Positions 54,665 to 64,000 of a stretch of 64,000 nucleotides of DNA are shown piece by piece (the stretch's first letter is position 1; each line of letters starts with the position of its first letter). The notes under the pieces were generated by a model that saw nothing but the letters and a program-made list of their open reading frames with translations, ran no database searches and was not told where the DNA came from. The position numbers and the translations under genes were made by a program. Source of the DNA: Blattamonas nauphoetae (Eukaryota > Preaxostyla > Oxymonadida); assembly GCA_033064195.1 (NCBI GenBank), contig JARBJD010000004.1:558001-622000 (forward strand), in the 5' to 3' direction.

Positions 54665-55684
54665 CTATTGCCGCCCCTTCACATTCAATCCCAGCTTTTG
54701 TGAAAAAGAGTGACAATAACAAGCAATACTGTAACCGAGATCTCCGTTCTTGTCGTATTTCATCATCTGTTCGAGGATGTCTTCGAAGCCTTCCGAGAAC
54801 AGAGCTTGTATCATCAGTTTCGAAGATTGGGCCATTTCTGGACATTCTATCGGCCGATATTCGAACGACGTGTCGAGATTGTCGAAAACGACCGAGTAGG
54901 CCCAGTCACAGCCGATGATGGTGATACAACTTGAGAATCCCATCACAATCGGAGATGCGAGAATAAATTCCAATGTTGGACGATGAAATGGGCCGACATA
55001 AAGGAGAGTGCTCAATAGAATCAAAAAGGGTCGGTACAAGTTTCCATTGAGGATGTTCCGATTTGAGATCAGAAATGTCACAAATTGTGACGATGGGATC
55101 ACAACGTTTCGAAAGATCATTTCTCGATGGTTGAATTGGTCGACGGCATCATTGATACCAAGGAACCAGACAGAATATAAAGATGCGATGTCGAGGCAAA
55201 ACTTGATGAGGTGGATTAGAGTGACGAATATCTCTTCATTTCCCGAAATTGGAAGTCTGTGAGGTTGAATAGTCGCAAAGAGATTTGTCATGATATTTGA
55301 TTCCACAAGACGAAATTGAAATTGTTTTGGCAAACTGCAGGTTGATTGATAGAGGAATGACAATGCTGCTGTAACTACAGTCGAGTGGGAAGATGACGAC
55401 AGTGTGAGAATACTCTCAATAAAGCCAGAAAGCGATCCGGCTGAAGAGGGAACCAGGTCGGTGACGAGTTTTGTACCGAGCGATTGGTTGTAGTCGTTTG
55501 GTTCGAGGCTCTTCAGAAATCGGACAGCTTTGTCGAGAAGGGCATCGTCAAACGGGAACTTCTCTTTCACAAGGGCAACAAGAGAACAGTAAATGGATGA
55601 TTTATCCTCAAACGACAATTCTGTGTTGGGATCGAAATTCAGGAAGGATTCCCGGGAAAAGGTTGAACAGAAATCATTAGTCAT
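54665..55684 (-). CDS. Divergent helical-repeat protein of the SPFLNW type (copy I)
   Basis: About 339 residues from ATG 55684 (MTNDFCSTFSR); the longer frame starts at a GTG. The layout follows the family: SFLNFDPNTELSFED (for SPFLNW), YCSLVALVKEKFPFDDALL, FIESILTLSSSSHS, REMIFRNVVIPSSQFV, YVGPFHRPTLEFIL, SEGFEDILEQMM. Identity is low, so it is an old branch. The reading frame is intact. Its start lies 125 bases from the start of the kelch gene on the other strand, so the two probably share an upstream region. Confidence 0.7.
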   Translation of the reverse strand: MTNDFCSTFSRESFLNFDPNTELSFEDKSSIYCSLVALVKEKFPFDDALLDKAVRFLKSLEPNDYNQSLGTKLVTDLVPSSAGSLSGFIESILTLSSSSHSTVVTAALSFLYQSTCSLPKQFQFRLVESNIMTNLFATIQPHRLPISGNEEIFVTLIHLIKFCLDIASLYSVWFLGINDAVDQFNHREMIFRNVVIPSSQFVTFLISNRNILNGNLYRPFLILLSTLLYVGPFHRPTLEFILASPIVMGFSSCITIIGCDWAYSVVFDNLDTSFEYRPIECPEMAQSSKLMIQALFSEGFEDILEQMMKYDKNGDLGYSIACYCHSFSQKLGLNVKGRQ

Positions 55685-55808
55685 GCTCAAAGATGCTGTT
55701 TCTTCTTCAATTGCTATGTTGTTGTTAATTGTATCTTTATTTGACAACAAAACCTGGACAAAGAAAGTCACCCATATTCGTTTCCTCTCTCTCTGAGTCT
55801 GCTCACGG

Positions 55809-58800
55809 ATGTTTCAAATCGTACTTAGCCTGCTTTGTTGCGTGCATTGCGAAATTGGTCATGTTACTAACGCCTGGGATTCCTATCCAAAGACAGGAAC
55901 ACCGCCATCCCCACGATCGAAAGCCGTCGCGATTAACCTCCATTCTGTTCCAGGATTCGAACACAACATTCTCGTATTTGGAGGTCAGAACGCTCGAGGA
56001 GATATTTTGAAAGACATGTTTGTTTTCGACACCAAAATTCAGAAGTGGTTGCCGTTTGTCGTGAATGGACTGACGGAAACGCCTGGAGCTGTCGATGCAT
56101 GCACATATCTGGTCGATTCAACAATCTACCTCTGGGGTGGGATGGGAGAGAATGGATTTTACAACGACATGTGGAAATTTGATATTAACACACAAATTTG
56201 GAGCTCAGTCCAGCAACATGGAGACATCCCAACAGCGCGTCAAGCAGCTCATTTTGCCAACACAGCTGATTTTCTGTTTATTTGTGGAGGTCGTACTGCA
56301 GATGGAAAGACCAATGATGTCCATCAATTCATTATTGAGAAACAAACATGGACGAGAGTAATTGATGAAACCAAATCAGCTGAAGGGAATGACAATCCAC
56401 CAACACGAAGCAACGGAGGAGCATACGCAGACGATAAGTATTTCTACCTTTTTGGAGGATATACATCAAAGGGCGACCAGTCATTTGGTGTTTATCGGAT
56501 CGATCACACCACAAACGATCCCCAATGGGAGAAGATCCCATACGATACACCAACTGAACCAAGTGCACGAGAAGGATCAGGATGGTGTGTGAACGGAAAA
56601 ATCGTTGCATGTTTCGGAGGATATATGAAAGTGGATGGAAAGAAGGAATACAGCAATGACGCTGTCTTCCTGGACTTCACGAATGCTGCAACCGACACTA
56701 ACCCGACAGTATCCTACACGAAGGTTGACTTCCCCGCAGACGCGTTTCTGGACGAGGCGTTGGCGACGTTGGAAAAGGGGAAGTTGATCGATACGGAACT
56801 TGTCTCAAACAGATACCAACGGCATTCATGTGCTCTGGCTACCACCAGCACAGCAGACACGTATTTCCTGTTTGGAGGTCTCACAGATTCCTTGGTTGAT
56901 GGGGACACAATCATTATCACACCGAAAACTGTTCAAGACACATTCAAGTTTGTAGATCATTCTTTTTAACTTTTGATGGCCAATATCATCTATTTTGTTC
57001 ATTTTAGGCTTATTTCGGCTCCAATCCCTAATATCCCCTCGCCTCGCACTGGCCACAAATCTGTGATGGCACTGGGACGTATGTGGGTTTTTGGTGGTCG
57101 TGGAGGGACTAATGGCCAACTTCTGAACGATCTATATTCCTTTGACGTGCAAACACACACCTGGGAAGTTCATACAAACCCAACATCACCGTCACCACCC
57201 GCCAGAGAACAATACTCCATCGCTGAGCATTCCGGCCGTCTCATCATTTTTGGTGGGAAGGGAACAAATGCCCTAACCGGTGAGGTCTCTGGGCAGAACG
57301 ATCTATGGCAATATTCCATCAACGAGAATAAATGGGAACAGATCAACGTTCTCGTTGGTCACCAGAACGTGGACAAAAATGGAACTTCAATATTCACCGA
57401 CTCTGGATGCCTCTAATGACCCTTTTGGGGCCAATCTGACCTCACAATTCGCTAAACCATCTCGATACCTCTCCCGCTCCTCGTCGCGTCTCGTGTCAAA
57501 GAAAGACGCACAAGAAAATGCTCAATATGTTCCAGCAGGCCGAGAAGAAGCATATATTTACGTTCACGAAAAGGGTGGTAATGATTATCTCGTCATTGGC
57601 GGTGGAGTCGCCCAGTCAATCGACTCGATCCTAACCATAGACAAATTCCTCCTCCCGAAAGAGAACGACGAATCGCCCATTGTCAAATATTCCGATCCTC
57701 CAAAATTGGATCTATCAAAATACGACAATCTTCCGATTTACTACAAAGCGTACACTGTTCCTGCACATAAGGGATTTGTGTCATTTGGTGGACTTGACGT
57801 GGACAACGCGAAAAGCAGGCTGAATTATTGGAAAGTGAGTGACTTCTCCAACATTCAATTCGTTTCCGATGAGAACAAGAACGACGATGTTGATTTCAAA
57901 TTCCCGTTCATCTCAGGCGGTTCAGCAGTCCTTACCGGCCGCGAATTCTTCATTTTTGGAGGAAACATCGTCGGAAAGAAACTCCCATCAAACAGTCAAT
58001 TCCACAACCAGATGTTCCGCTTTGAGCTGATCAAAGACGAGTTCTCGTGCTCGCCAGGCACTTTCGCGTCACACAGCGTTTTGTCAGCGGTTGGATGTGA
58101 GCTCTGCCCTGTCGGCCAGTTCAACGGAAGGTGGGGGAACCTCGAATGCACGAAATGCCTGCCTGGCTCATACAATCCGTCGAAGGGAGGAATGAAGGGA
58201 TATCACTGCATCTCGTGTCCGAACGGGCACTTCAACAGAAATGAAGGTAAGGGTGAATGCATGAAGTGCTCGGATTCTGATTATTGTCCGATTGGCTCCA
58301 CGACCAACCTCAACGCTAGACCACAATTGCCACAAACCATGTTCCAACAACCACCTCGATATCAGACGAATGACCATCTGTCGACGATTTGGATGATCGG
58401 ACCGTATGCAGGAGGCATTATCGTGGGAGCTGTAATTGCATTCGTCTTCCTGTGTTGTCCCTGCACGAGACATCAGATGTGGAGGTTCGATATGTTCTCG
58501 TCAGACCATAATGATGAGCTGGACGAAATCACTCACTCGTCCCCCAAGATCCTGAGAAAGACCAGACTTGGTGGCTTCATTTTCATTATCTTTGTATGTT
58601 TTCTTGTTGGTGCTGTTGTGTCGCTTGGGTTTGAGTTCTTCTGGAACAATATCACGGAGACAAAGACGCTTATCACCGGAACGATGACAACAGCACTGGA
58701 TTCGCACAAAATCATGACCCAGTATGCTGAGTTCTCGCTGGATCTGATGGACTTCAATGGAAAGTGCACGGAGGATAACGAGATTGGGAAAGAGGGACCC

Positions 58801-59724
58801 TGTCAGGATGTGAAGGTGGAGTCGACGAATCTGATGGTCAAATGTTTGCTTCCCATGACGAGTTATTCTCTTTCTCACCTTTGCTTTTCACTGTTCTTTC
58901 TCTCTCGTTCTCATCTTCTTCTTCATCCATGTTTCTCATCCTCTTCTATCCATGTTTCTCTTCTTTCAGACAGCGACAAGACCCTCCCACTCACCGCTAA
59001 GTGTCTCCCAACCGAGTCAAAGAACAATTTCCGCGACAACAGCATCAATTGCAGAATTCACAGCAAGGCACCAGACACGATTGTCGAGTTCGGCGACGAC
59101 GGCTCTTTCCCGTCCATTGAATACACGGTCACCTCCGACAGTGCTCTTTGCTATGGAATGATCGCCCAGGTCAAGCTGGACACAGGAATTGACTTTGGGG
59201 AGAAGATCAGAAATGATTCCCTCTCGTCGATGGCCTTGATGCAGCTGGACTCGAAAGGACGAGTGTATAAAGGTGCCGAGTCAACAGACTTTGGATTCAC
59301 AATCATGCCATCTCTCTACACCGACAAGAAAGAGAGACAGCACCCTGGATACTTCGTCGCAGCAGCTCACCCAAAAGAAGGATCGAAATCACTCCCTGAC
59401 GAACTGTTCATGCAATTCGGAATCAAAGCACGAATCAATTTAACGAAAGACCTGAATGTGGTTTTGACCGATCGAGTCATGCGTCAGAAGATCCCTGCCT
59501 TCCTCTCCAACTTGATGTCCACAGTTAGTGGCTTTATGGGCACCTTTGGGACAGTTGTGATGATCCTTGAAATTGTGGATGCTATCCAACTTCCATGCTG
59601 CATGCGACCGAAGCGAAAGATCTTTTCGGTGTTCAAGGACGATTCTCATCCGTATGTGCCCATTGACTCTGCGATGGAGACAGCAGGGTATGGATTGAAC
59701 GAGAGGACGCCCGTGAATTCCTAA
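55809..59724 (+). CDS. Kelch-repeat, cysteine-rich, multi-pass surface protein
   Basis: Signal peptide MFQIVLSLLCCVHC, then about eight kelch-type blades (LVFGGQNARG, YLWGGMGENGFYNDMW, YLFGGYTSKG, WVFGGRGGTNGQLLNDLY, IIFGGKGTN), then a cysteine-rich region (CELCPVGQF, CTKCLPGSY, CISCPNGHF, CMKCSDSDYCP) like ephrin/TNFR-type repeats, then membrane segments near IIVGAVIAFVFLCC, FIFIIFVCFLVGAVVSL and FMGTFGTVVMILEIV. Introns: 56948-57007 (GTTTGT..TTAG) joins TFK to LISAPIP; 58844-58969 (GTTTGC..TCAG) joins MVK to YSDKT. Between 57350 and 57416 the frame changes by one without a usable intron, so one indel or assembly error is suspected. A receptor or adhesion role is inferred from the layout only. 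Confidence 0.75.
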
Positions 59725-59870
59725 AGATAGGAGTCTGCAACATTTCTGTTGATATTGCTTCATTTCAGGGAGTTACCACACTGATTTAAGGATTTTTTTC
59801 AATCAGGTGTGTCTATCAGAGATTGCACCTGGTACCCGTTTGTCAATGGGCAGGATCTTTTTATCCCGTC

Positions 59871-60902
59871 ATGTTCAAACGTTCCAGAGGTTCCAGAGGT
59901 CCACGGCCTCCGCATAAATCATCTCCTCCGACTGAATTACTTCCTACTCTCTCAGTTGATCTTGCACAGACAATGTCACAGGACTTGGCCAAACCACCGT
60001 TCCTATCAATTGTGGAATTCGTCAGGAAAGGGAACCAGATTTCAGAAAAACAAACTAATGGGATCTCTCAATTTCTGTCGAAGATCACACCAACAGTTCA
60101 CGTCCCCATCACGCCGGATCAAATCTTCCACGACTTCATCCCTGTCGCAGATCATTCTTGTTCAGGTTTTATCGACCATATTATTGTTCTCTTGATGGCA
60201 TCTAATGATAAACTGTCTCAATCTGCCCTCAAATTTCTTCACTACACTCTGCTTGAAGCCTCGCTCCAAATCCAGTTCGAGTTCACTCACTCCCATTTTT
60301 TTACCCTTCTTCCCACCGACTATATCCGCCATCCACGATATCTTGATCCCAGAAATAAATATCACTTTCTCAAAATCATTCGGATTTGCATTCGACACGC
60401 AACATCATCTCAGAGCGCCCGTCTTGCCGAATCCCTGAAAATTGAACGATCTCTCGTATTCCAGACGGTATATGAAAATGTCCTCGTACCCACACAATCT
60501 GTTTACGATGATGTACCGCGGTATTGGTCAACGCTGAACAGCTCAACATCGCCTTTCGATTTCGCCGAACTGTTAGGCATTCTCATCCATATTGCACCAT
60601 TCCATGAGCATCTGTTGCAACTTGTGCGATCTACACACATCTGCCATACATTTATCTCTGTATTGGACAGCCTGGAGCCTCTGTCCTTGTCGAAAGGCAT
60701 CCTCGCCCAGCTCTACTTCTGTCCATTTGAATGGAAACATTGTTCGGATCATCCATCCAAGTTTCGAGTGAAGGAACTTCGACGCGACCTCAAAATCGAA
60801 GGAGCAGAAGATGCTGTGGAATTGCACCTCAGTTTCTGGACATCATCTGAACGAGAGACCGCTAGGCAAATCCTCTCAAGTTTTGGGTGTAACAATGAAT
60901 AG
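59871..60902 (+). CDS. Divergent helical-repeat protein (copy J)
   Basis: About 343 residues from ATG 59871 (MFKRSRGSRG); the longer frame starts at TTG. It keeps the family layout at low identity: PPFLSIVEFVRKGN, FIDHIIVLLMASNDKLS, VFQTVYENVLVPTQSVYD, LIHIAPFHEHLL, LRRDLKIEGAEDAVELHL. The signature SPFLNW and LTIPSCLTFF blocks are lost or changed. Frame intact. The short basic N-terminus is unusual for the family. It lies in tandem with copy K, same strand. Confidence 0.65.
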   Translation: MFKRSRGSRGPRPPHKSSPPTELLPTLSVDLAQTMSQDLAKPPFLSIVEFVRKGNQISEKQTNGISQFLSKITPTVHVPITPDQIFHDFIPVADHSCSGFIDHIIVLLMASNDKLSQSALKFLHYTLLEASLQIQFEFTHSHFFTLLPTDYIRHPRYLDPRNKYHFLKIIRICIRHATSSQSARLAESLKIERSLVFQTVYENVLVPTQSVYDDVPRYWSTLNSSTSPFDFAELLGILIHIAPFHEHLLQLVRSTHICHTFISVLDSLEPLSLSKGILAQLYFCPFEWKHCSDHPSKFRVKELRRDLKIEGAEDAVELHLSFWTSSERETARQILSSFGCNNE

Positions 60903-61205
60903 CATGCACATTAGAATTGAAATCACTCTCTTCTGATGATTCTACACACACTGATTCACTAAAAAGTGACGGACCACTCAAATCCAGACATTCATGACGA
61001 GCTGTGGAAGGGAATAATTCGAAAGAATGAACGAAAACAATGTGGAGCCACTTCCTTTCCCACATCTGTCACTGCTTCTGACTTTTTGTATAACCTCATT
61101 TATTCATTCATTCAGTGTTCGTCAATCGTCTCATTCATCGTTGTTTGATGCTTTGTTATTCATTTGGACGGATATTTCATCTCAATCTCTTCTTTTCATC
61201 TTTGC

Positions 61206-61219
61206 CCCATAACGAGTGT
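61206..61219 (+). promoter_or_regulatory. Conserved upstream block, copy K
   Basis: CCCATAACGAGTGT, ending 21 bases before ATG 61241. This plus-strand copy shows that the block moves with the gene orientation. Confidence 0.7.
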
Positions 61220-61240
61220 CAAATGTTAGATTCAACCCGA

Positions 61241-62314
61241 ATGACCGCTTTTGACAGATCAAAAGATTCCTCTCTTGAAAAGACATGCAATGGCTTGTCT
61301 TCCTCCAATTTTCCATTTTCGATGGATTGCTCAGCGTTCCTGAATTGGGATGAAGATCAAGATGAGTCTTATGAAAGAAAGTACGTTGTATTTCAGTCTC
61401 TAGTTGCCGCTGTGAAGTTCCAGCCTCCTTTTGATGACTCCCTGGAAGCTAAAGCAGTGAAATTTCTCGAATCTGTGGATCTGGAGCGTGACGAGTTCAC
61501 AGATGCTTTTAACATCGACATTGTGTCATACTCTCATGATTCTTTGTCCTACTTCGTACAGTCCATTGGGGTGCTCATTTCTTCTGCTAGTCAGGCTATC
61601 ACCGCAGAAACAATGAAGATGCTCAACTCTCTCGTTTCGCACTGTTATAGTACAATCCATCTTTTTCTCATCGAAATTGATCTGATCCCTCAACTCATCA
61701 GCAATCTCAATCCACAGTCGCTGTCTTTTGCCGAAGCCAAATATATCCACACTTGTCTGATTAGTGTCATTGCCGATTCTTTCTGGCTGTCGACACCACT
61801 TGGTATTGCCGCTCTCATGGATGAAGAAGGCTATGGGCCGCAAGGTGAACACAAGACAATTTTTCAACAAGTTCTCGTTCCATCGGAGAAGTATATATGG
61901 CATTTATGCGTGAACCGCTTCTCGATCATCGATGGAGAGCAATCCAAGTATTTTTTAGCTCTCCTCGCACGACTCTTCCAATTATGTCCATCTTATCAGC
62001 CGACAATGGATATCGTCTTCAATATGCCTGTCTTTCTCACGATCCCGAGTTGCCTCACGTTCTTCGAGTTTGATGAGTCAATCGACATTTTTGTTTATTC
62101 TTTGATCATTTTCGAAGAAGAATGGGACGAAGAAGACAAGGACGTACGACAGAAATGGAAGACAATGCTTGTAATGTTGAGAATAGAGGGCATCGAAGAT
62201 GTTTTCGAAGAAAAGTTGCGAACCGTCAAAGACACAGACCTAAATGAACGCCTTGTTGACAAATTGATAGGATTGTGCAACTATCAGGGCATGAACCTTC
62301 CAAGGCGTCGGTAG
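61241..62314 (+). CDS. SPFLNW-family helical-repeat protein, intact (copy K)
   Basis: About 357 residues from ATG 61241 (MTAFDRSKDSSLEKTC); an in-frame ATG at 61223 is also possible, and the open frame extends further back to 61115. All family blocks are present: CSAFLNWDEDQDESYE, VVFQSLVAAVKFQPPF, FVQSIGVLISSASQAI, LNPQSLSFAEAKYI, HKTIFQQVLVPSEKY, RFSIIDGEQSKYFLALL, LCPSYQPTMDIVF, LTIPSCLTFFEFD, RIEGIEDVFEEKL and the tail NYQGMNLPRRR. It is the only clearly intact plus-strand copy of the main branch and serves as the reference for judging the broken ones. Helical, no known catalytic motif; role unknown. Confidence 0.8.
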   Translation: MTAFDRSKDSSLEKTCNGLSSSNFPFSMDCSAFLNWDEDQDESYERKYVVFQSLVAAVKFQPPFDDSLEAKAVKFLESVDLERDEFTDAFNIDIVSYSHDSLSYFVQSIGVLISSASQAITAETMKMLNSLVSHCYSTIHLFLIEIDLIPQLISNLNPQSLSFAEAKYIHTCLISVIADSFWLSTPLGIAALMDEEGYGPQGEHKTIFQQVLVPSEKYIWHLCVNRFSIIDGEQSKYFLALLARLFQLCPSYQPTMDIVFNMPVFLTIPSCLTFFEFDESIDIFVYSLIIFEEEWDEEDKDVRQKWKTMLVMLRIEGIEDVFEEKLRTVKDTDLNERLVDKLIGLCNYQGMNLPRRR

Positions 62315-62367
62315 AAACAGACAAACACCAACGACCATTTCCTTTAGTTTCAGACTTCTTTTGAACA

Positions 62368-62382
62368 ACAAACACTGTTTGT
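62368..62382. repeat. 15-bp palindrome in 3' flank of copy K
   Basis: ACAAACA, central C, TGTTTGT, about 54 bases after the stop, followed by CTCTGGAATCACC, the reverse of the GTGATTCCAGAG word beside the copy A palindrome. Confidence 0.7.
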
Positions 62383-62399
62383 GCCTCATCATTTTCCGC

Positions 62400-63756
62400 T
62401 CTGGAATCACCTCATCCTTTTCCAGAACGATCCCAATTCTCACACCACTGTCACCACACTCTCGTTCGTCCATCCCCTCCCAATCACTCCTCCCCCACCC
62501 GCTCGTCACCTCTCCGAAACCCTTGCGAACTCATTGTGGTTTATTCAAAATTGGGGATGGTGTCGGGAATGCTGGTCTTGCTTGGATGTGCGGGATTCTC
62601 TCGACATCGCCAGCCGTGTGCACATTGTGGCAGAATCGGATGCTCGCAGTGTCTGTTCGTCGATTGTTCGCACTTCCTTGTTCTCCAACTTGGAATGTTC
62701 GATCTGCGCGGATGTGGATGGAAAGAGCAACCGAAGTTCGAAACGACGAGGGACATCGTGCTGAACTGCCCACCCATCCGCACAGCATCGTTTCGGTTGA
62801 TCGGTGTCCGATACTGTGTTTCCATGACGCACATCTTTCTGCTCTCCCGACAAAATGAGCGTTCGACAACCCTTTGCTCCAAGTTCCTCCACATCGCCAA
62901 TCGGAGATGATTGTGTGCTGGCCTATCACAATGACAACATTTGTTGCACTTTCATTGTTTGACTTATTCTCCATTTCTGCGATGAGGCTAAATTGGACGG
63001 CGGAATTGTCATCGCTGCTTGGAGTCGGTAAAGATGTGTAACCCACGTCCAGACGAAGTGAAGCATGCATCAATGAATAACAAAGCAGGGATGGACAGAA
63101 TCCGCCTTTGCAAACTGCGAACACGCCACAATGGACAATCGGCTCAAACTGATCCTGGACAATCCTGGGAACGGCATTTTCCGAAGCCCTCTCGACTCTT
63201 TTTCATCATCTTTCGTCGACCACTAATCCAATCCGTTCCAATACTTTCTCAGCCACACCCGGCTTACGAACAAATTGATGATAACTCTCCCGACTGGATT
63301 GTTCACGCATGACAACTTGGAAACGTCGGATTCTTCGTTCAACTCGCAGGGAATAGCCCATCTGAGTACAAACACTGGAAGAAGGCGAAATTTATCATGT
63401 GCTCATTACGAGGCCGATCCCCAAATCGCTGTGACACTTCCTCAAAAATCCGTTGGGCTTGACCCACATTATCCTCTCCGACTGTCCAATGAAGAACTCA
63501 TCTCTCCGACATCGAAAGGAGGGCGATGGATGCAGATGGAGATCGTGTGGAGTGCGCTTTCGTCAATTGTTTGATACTATCTTCATCATCTTTCTCTCTC
63601 GCAAACCATGGCTCATTTCACAGTTGGATTGGTATTCAGTCATGATGATATTAATTCACGTTGAAGCATGATATTTGTGTGAAAAAGAGAGTAAAATTGT
63701 GATGATGGCAAATAGTTCACAATTGTGGACATGATCACCATGTTTCAGTCGTTCAG
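62400..63756. other. No confident gene
   Basis: Several overlapping open frames on both strands, none with a recognisable domain. Cysteine-containing plus-strand scraps (SNLECSICADVDGKSNRSS near 62690-62750) might be beta-helix remains. Confidence 0.3.
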
Positions 63757-64000
63757 ATGCCGAAAATATTCAGCAGATTCTGGTCAAAACGTAAAACAGA
63801 CGTCCAGGTGACTCCACCAAATTGTACGAGCATTCATTGCCTTCTCATTGTTCTGTTCTCGTTTTGAAGATGATCCTCTCTCACGAATTCTGATTGGAAC
63901 AGGGTCTGTTGGAAGTGTTTTCGAAATGCGAAAGACAGGCCTTGTTAATCCTCATGCAGTGAAGATTGTCAGAAAATCGGCGAGTGGAGGACAAGACGAG
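63757..64000 (+). CDS. Protein kinase, N-terminus only (cut by the right edge)
   Basis: ATG 63757 starts MPKIFSRFWSK; an intron 63791-63869 (GTAAAA..TGAAG) joins it in frame to DPLSRILIGTGSVGSVFEMR, the glycine-rich ATP loop, followed by PHAVKIVRKS with the expected VAxK-type lysine. This is the first lobe of a eukaryotic protein kinase; subfamily cannot be told. The short N-terminus suggests a kinase with its catalytic domain first. The splice choice is inferred from frame and family fit. Confidence 0.65.

Overview
The window looks like nuclear DNA of a protist. It has short spliceosomal introns, long open frames on both strands, standard stop codons and a eukaryotic beta-tubulin. A helical-repeat family with the recurring blocks SPFLNW, FRSLVAT, LTIPSCLTFF and RMEGIEDV, together with large cysteine-containing beta-helix proteins, recalls oxymonads, most of all Blattamonas. 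That assignment is from memory and was not searched.

Layout. 1-6.6 kb: a giant secreted beta-helix protein on the minus strand that runs off the left edge and carries a near-identical internal duplication. 7.4-15.3 kb: two ABCC-type transporter pieces on the minus strand, one lacking the first membrane domain and one holding only that domain. Between them lie a decayed coiled-coil gene and clusters of GATCTCA words. 15.6-19.4 kb and 33-43.3 kb: arrays of the SPFLNW family on the minus strand, mostly broken, including a copy of about 1.4 kb repeated 20.8 kb away. 19.9-24.2 kb: minisatellites and a DDE-transposase-like gene flanked by multi-branched palindromes. 24.5-32 kb: decayed genes, among them a lecithin:cholesterol acyltransferase (LCAT)-like relic in at least seven exons. 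43.7-45.3 kb: a tRNA-like element and a TMEM151-like membrane protein. 46-52.3 kb: a very long acidic IQ-motif protein. 52.7-54.1 kb: beta-tubulin. 54.1-62.3 kb: divergent and intact helical-repeat genes around a kelch/cysteine-rich receptor-like gene. The right edge cuts a protein kinase.

The main biological theme is turnover of the helical-repeat family. Copies share a conserved block at a near-fixed distance upstream of the start codon, some share a palindrome beyond the stop, and several carry neighbouring beta-helix scraps and 38-bp minisatellites. Only a few of the eleven or so copies look intact, so this resembles a birth-and-death locus. Four introns with fixed boundaries and several less certain ones are seen, and GTTTGY recurs as the 5' splice site.
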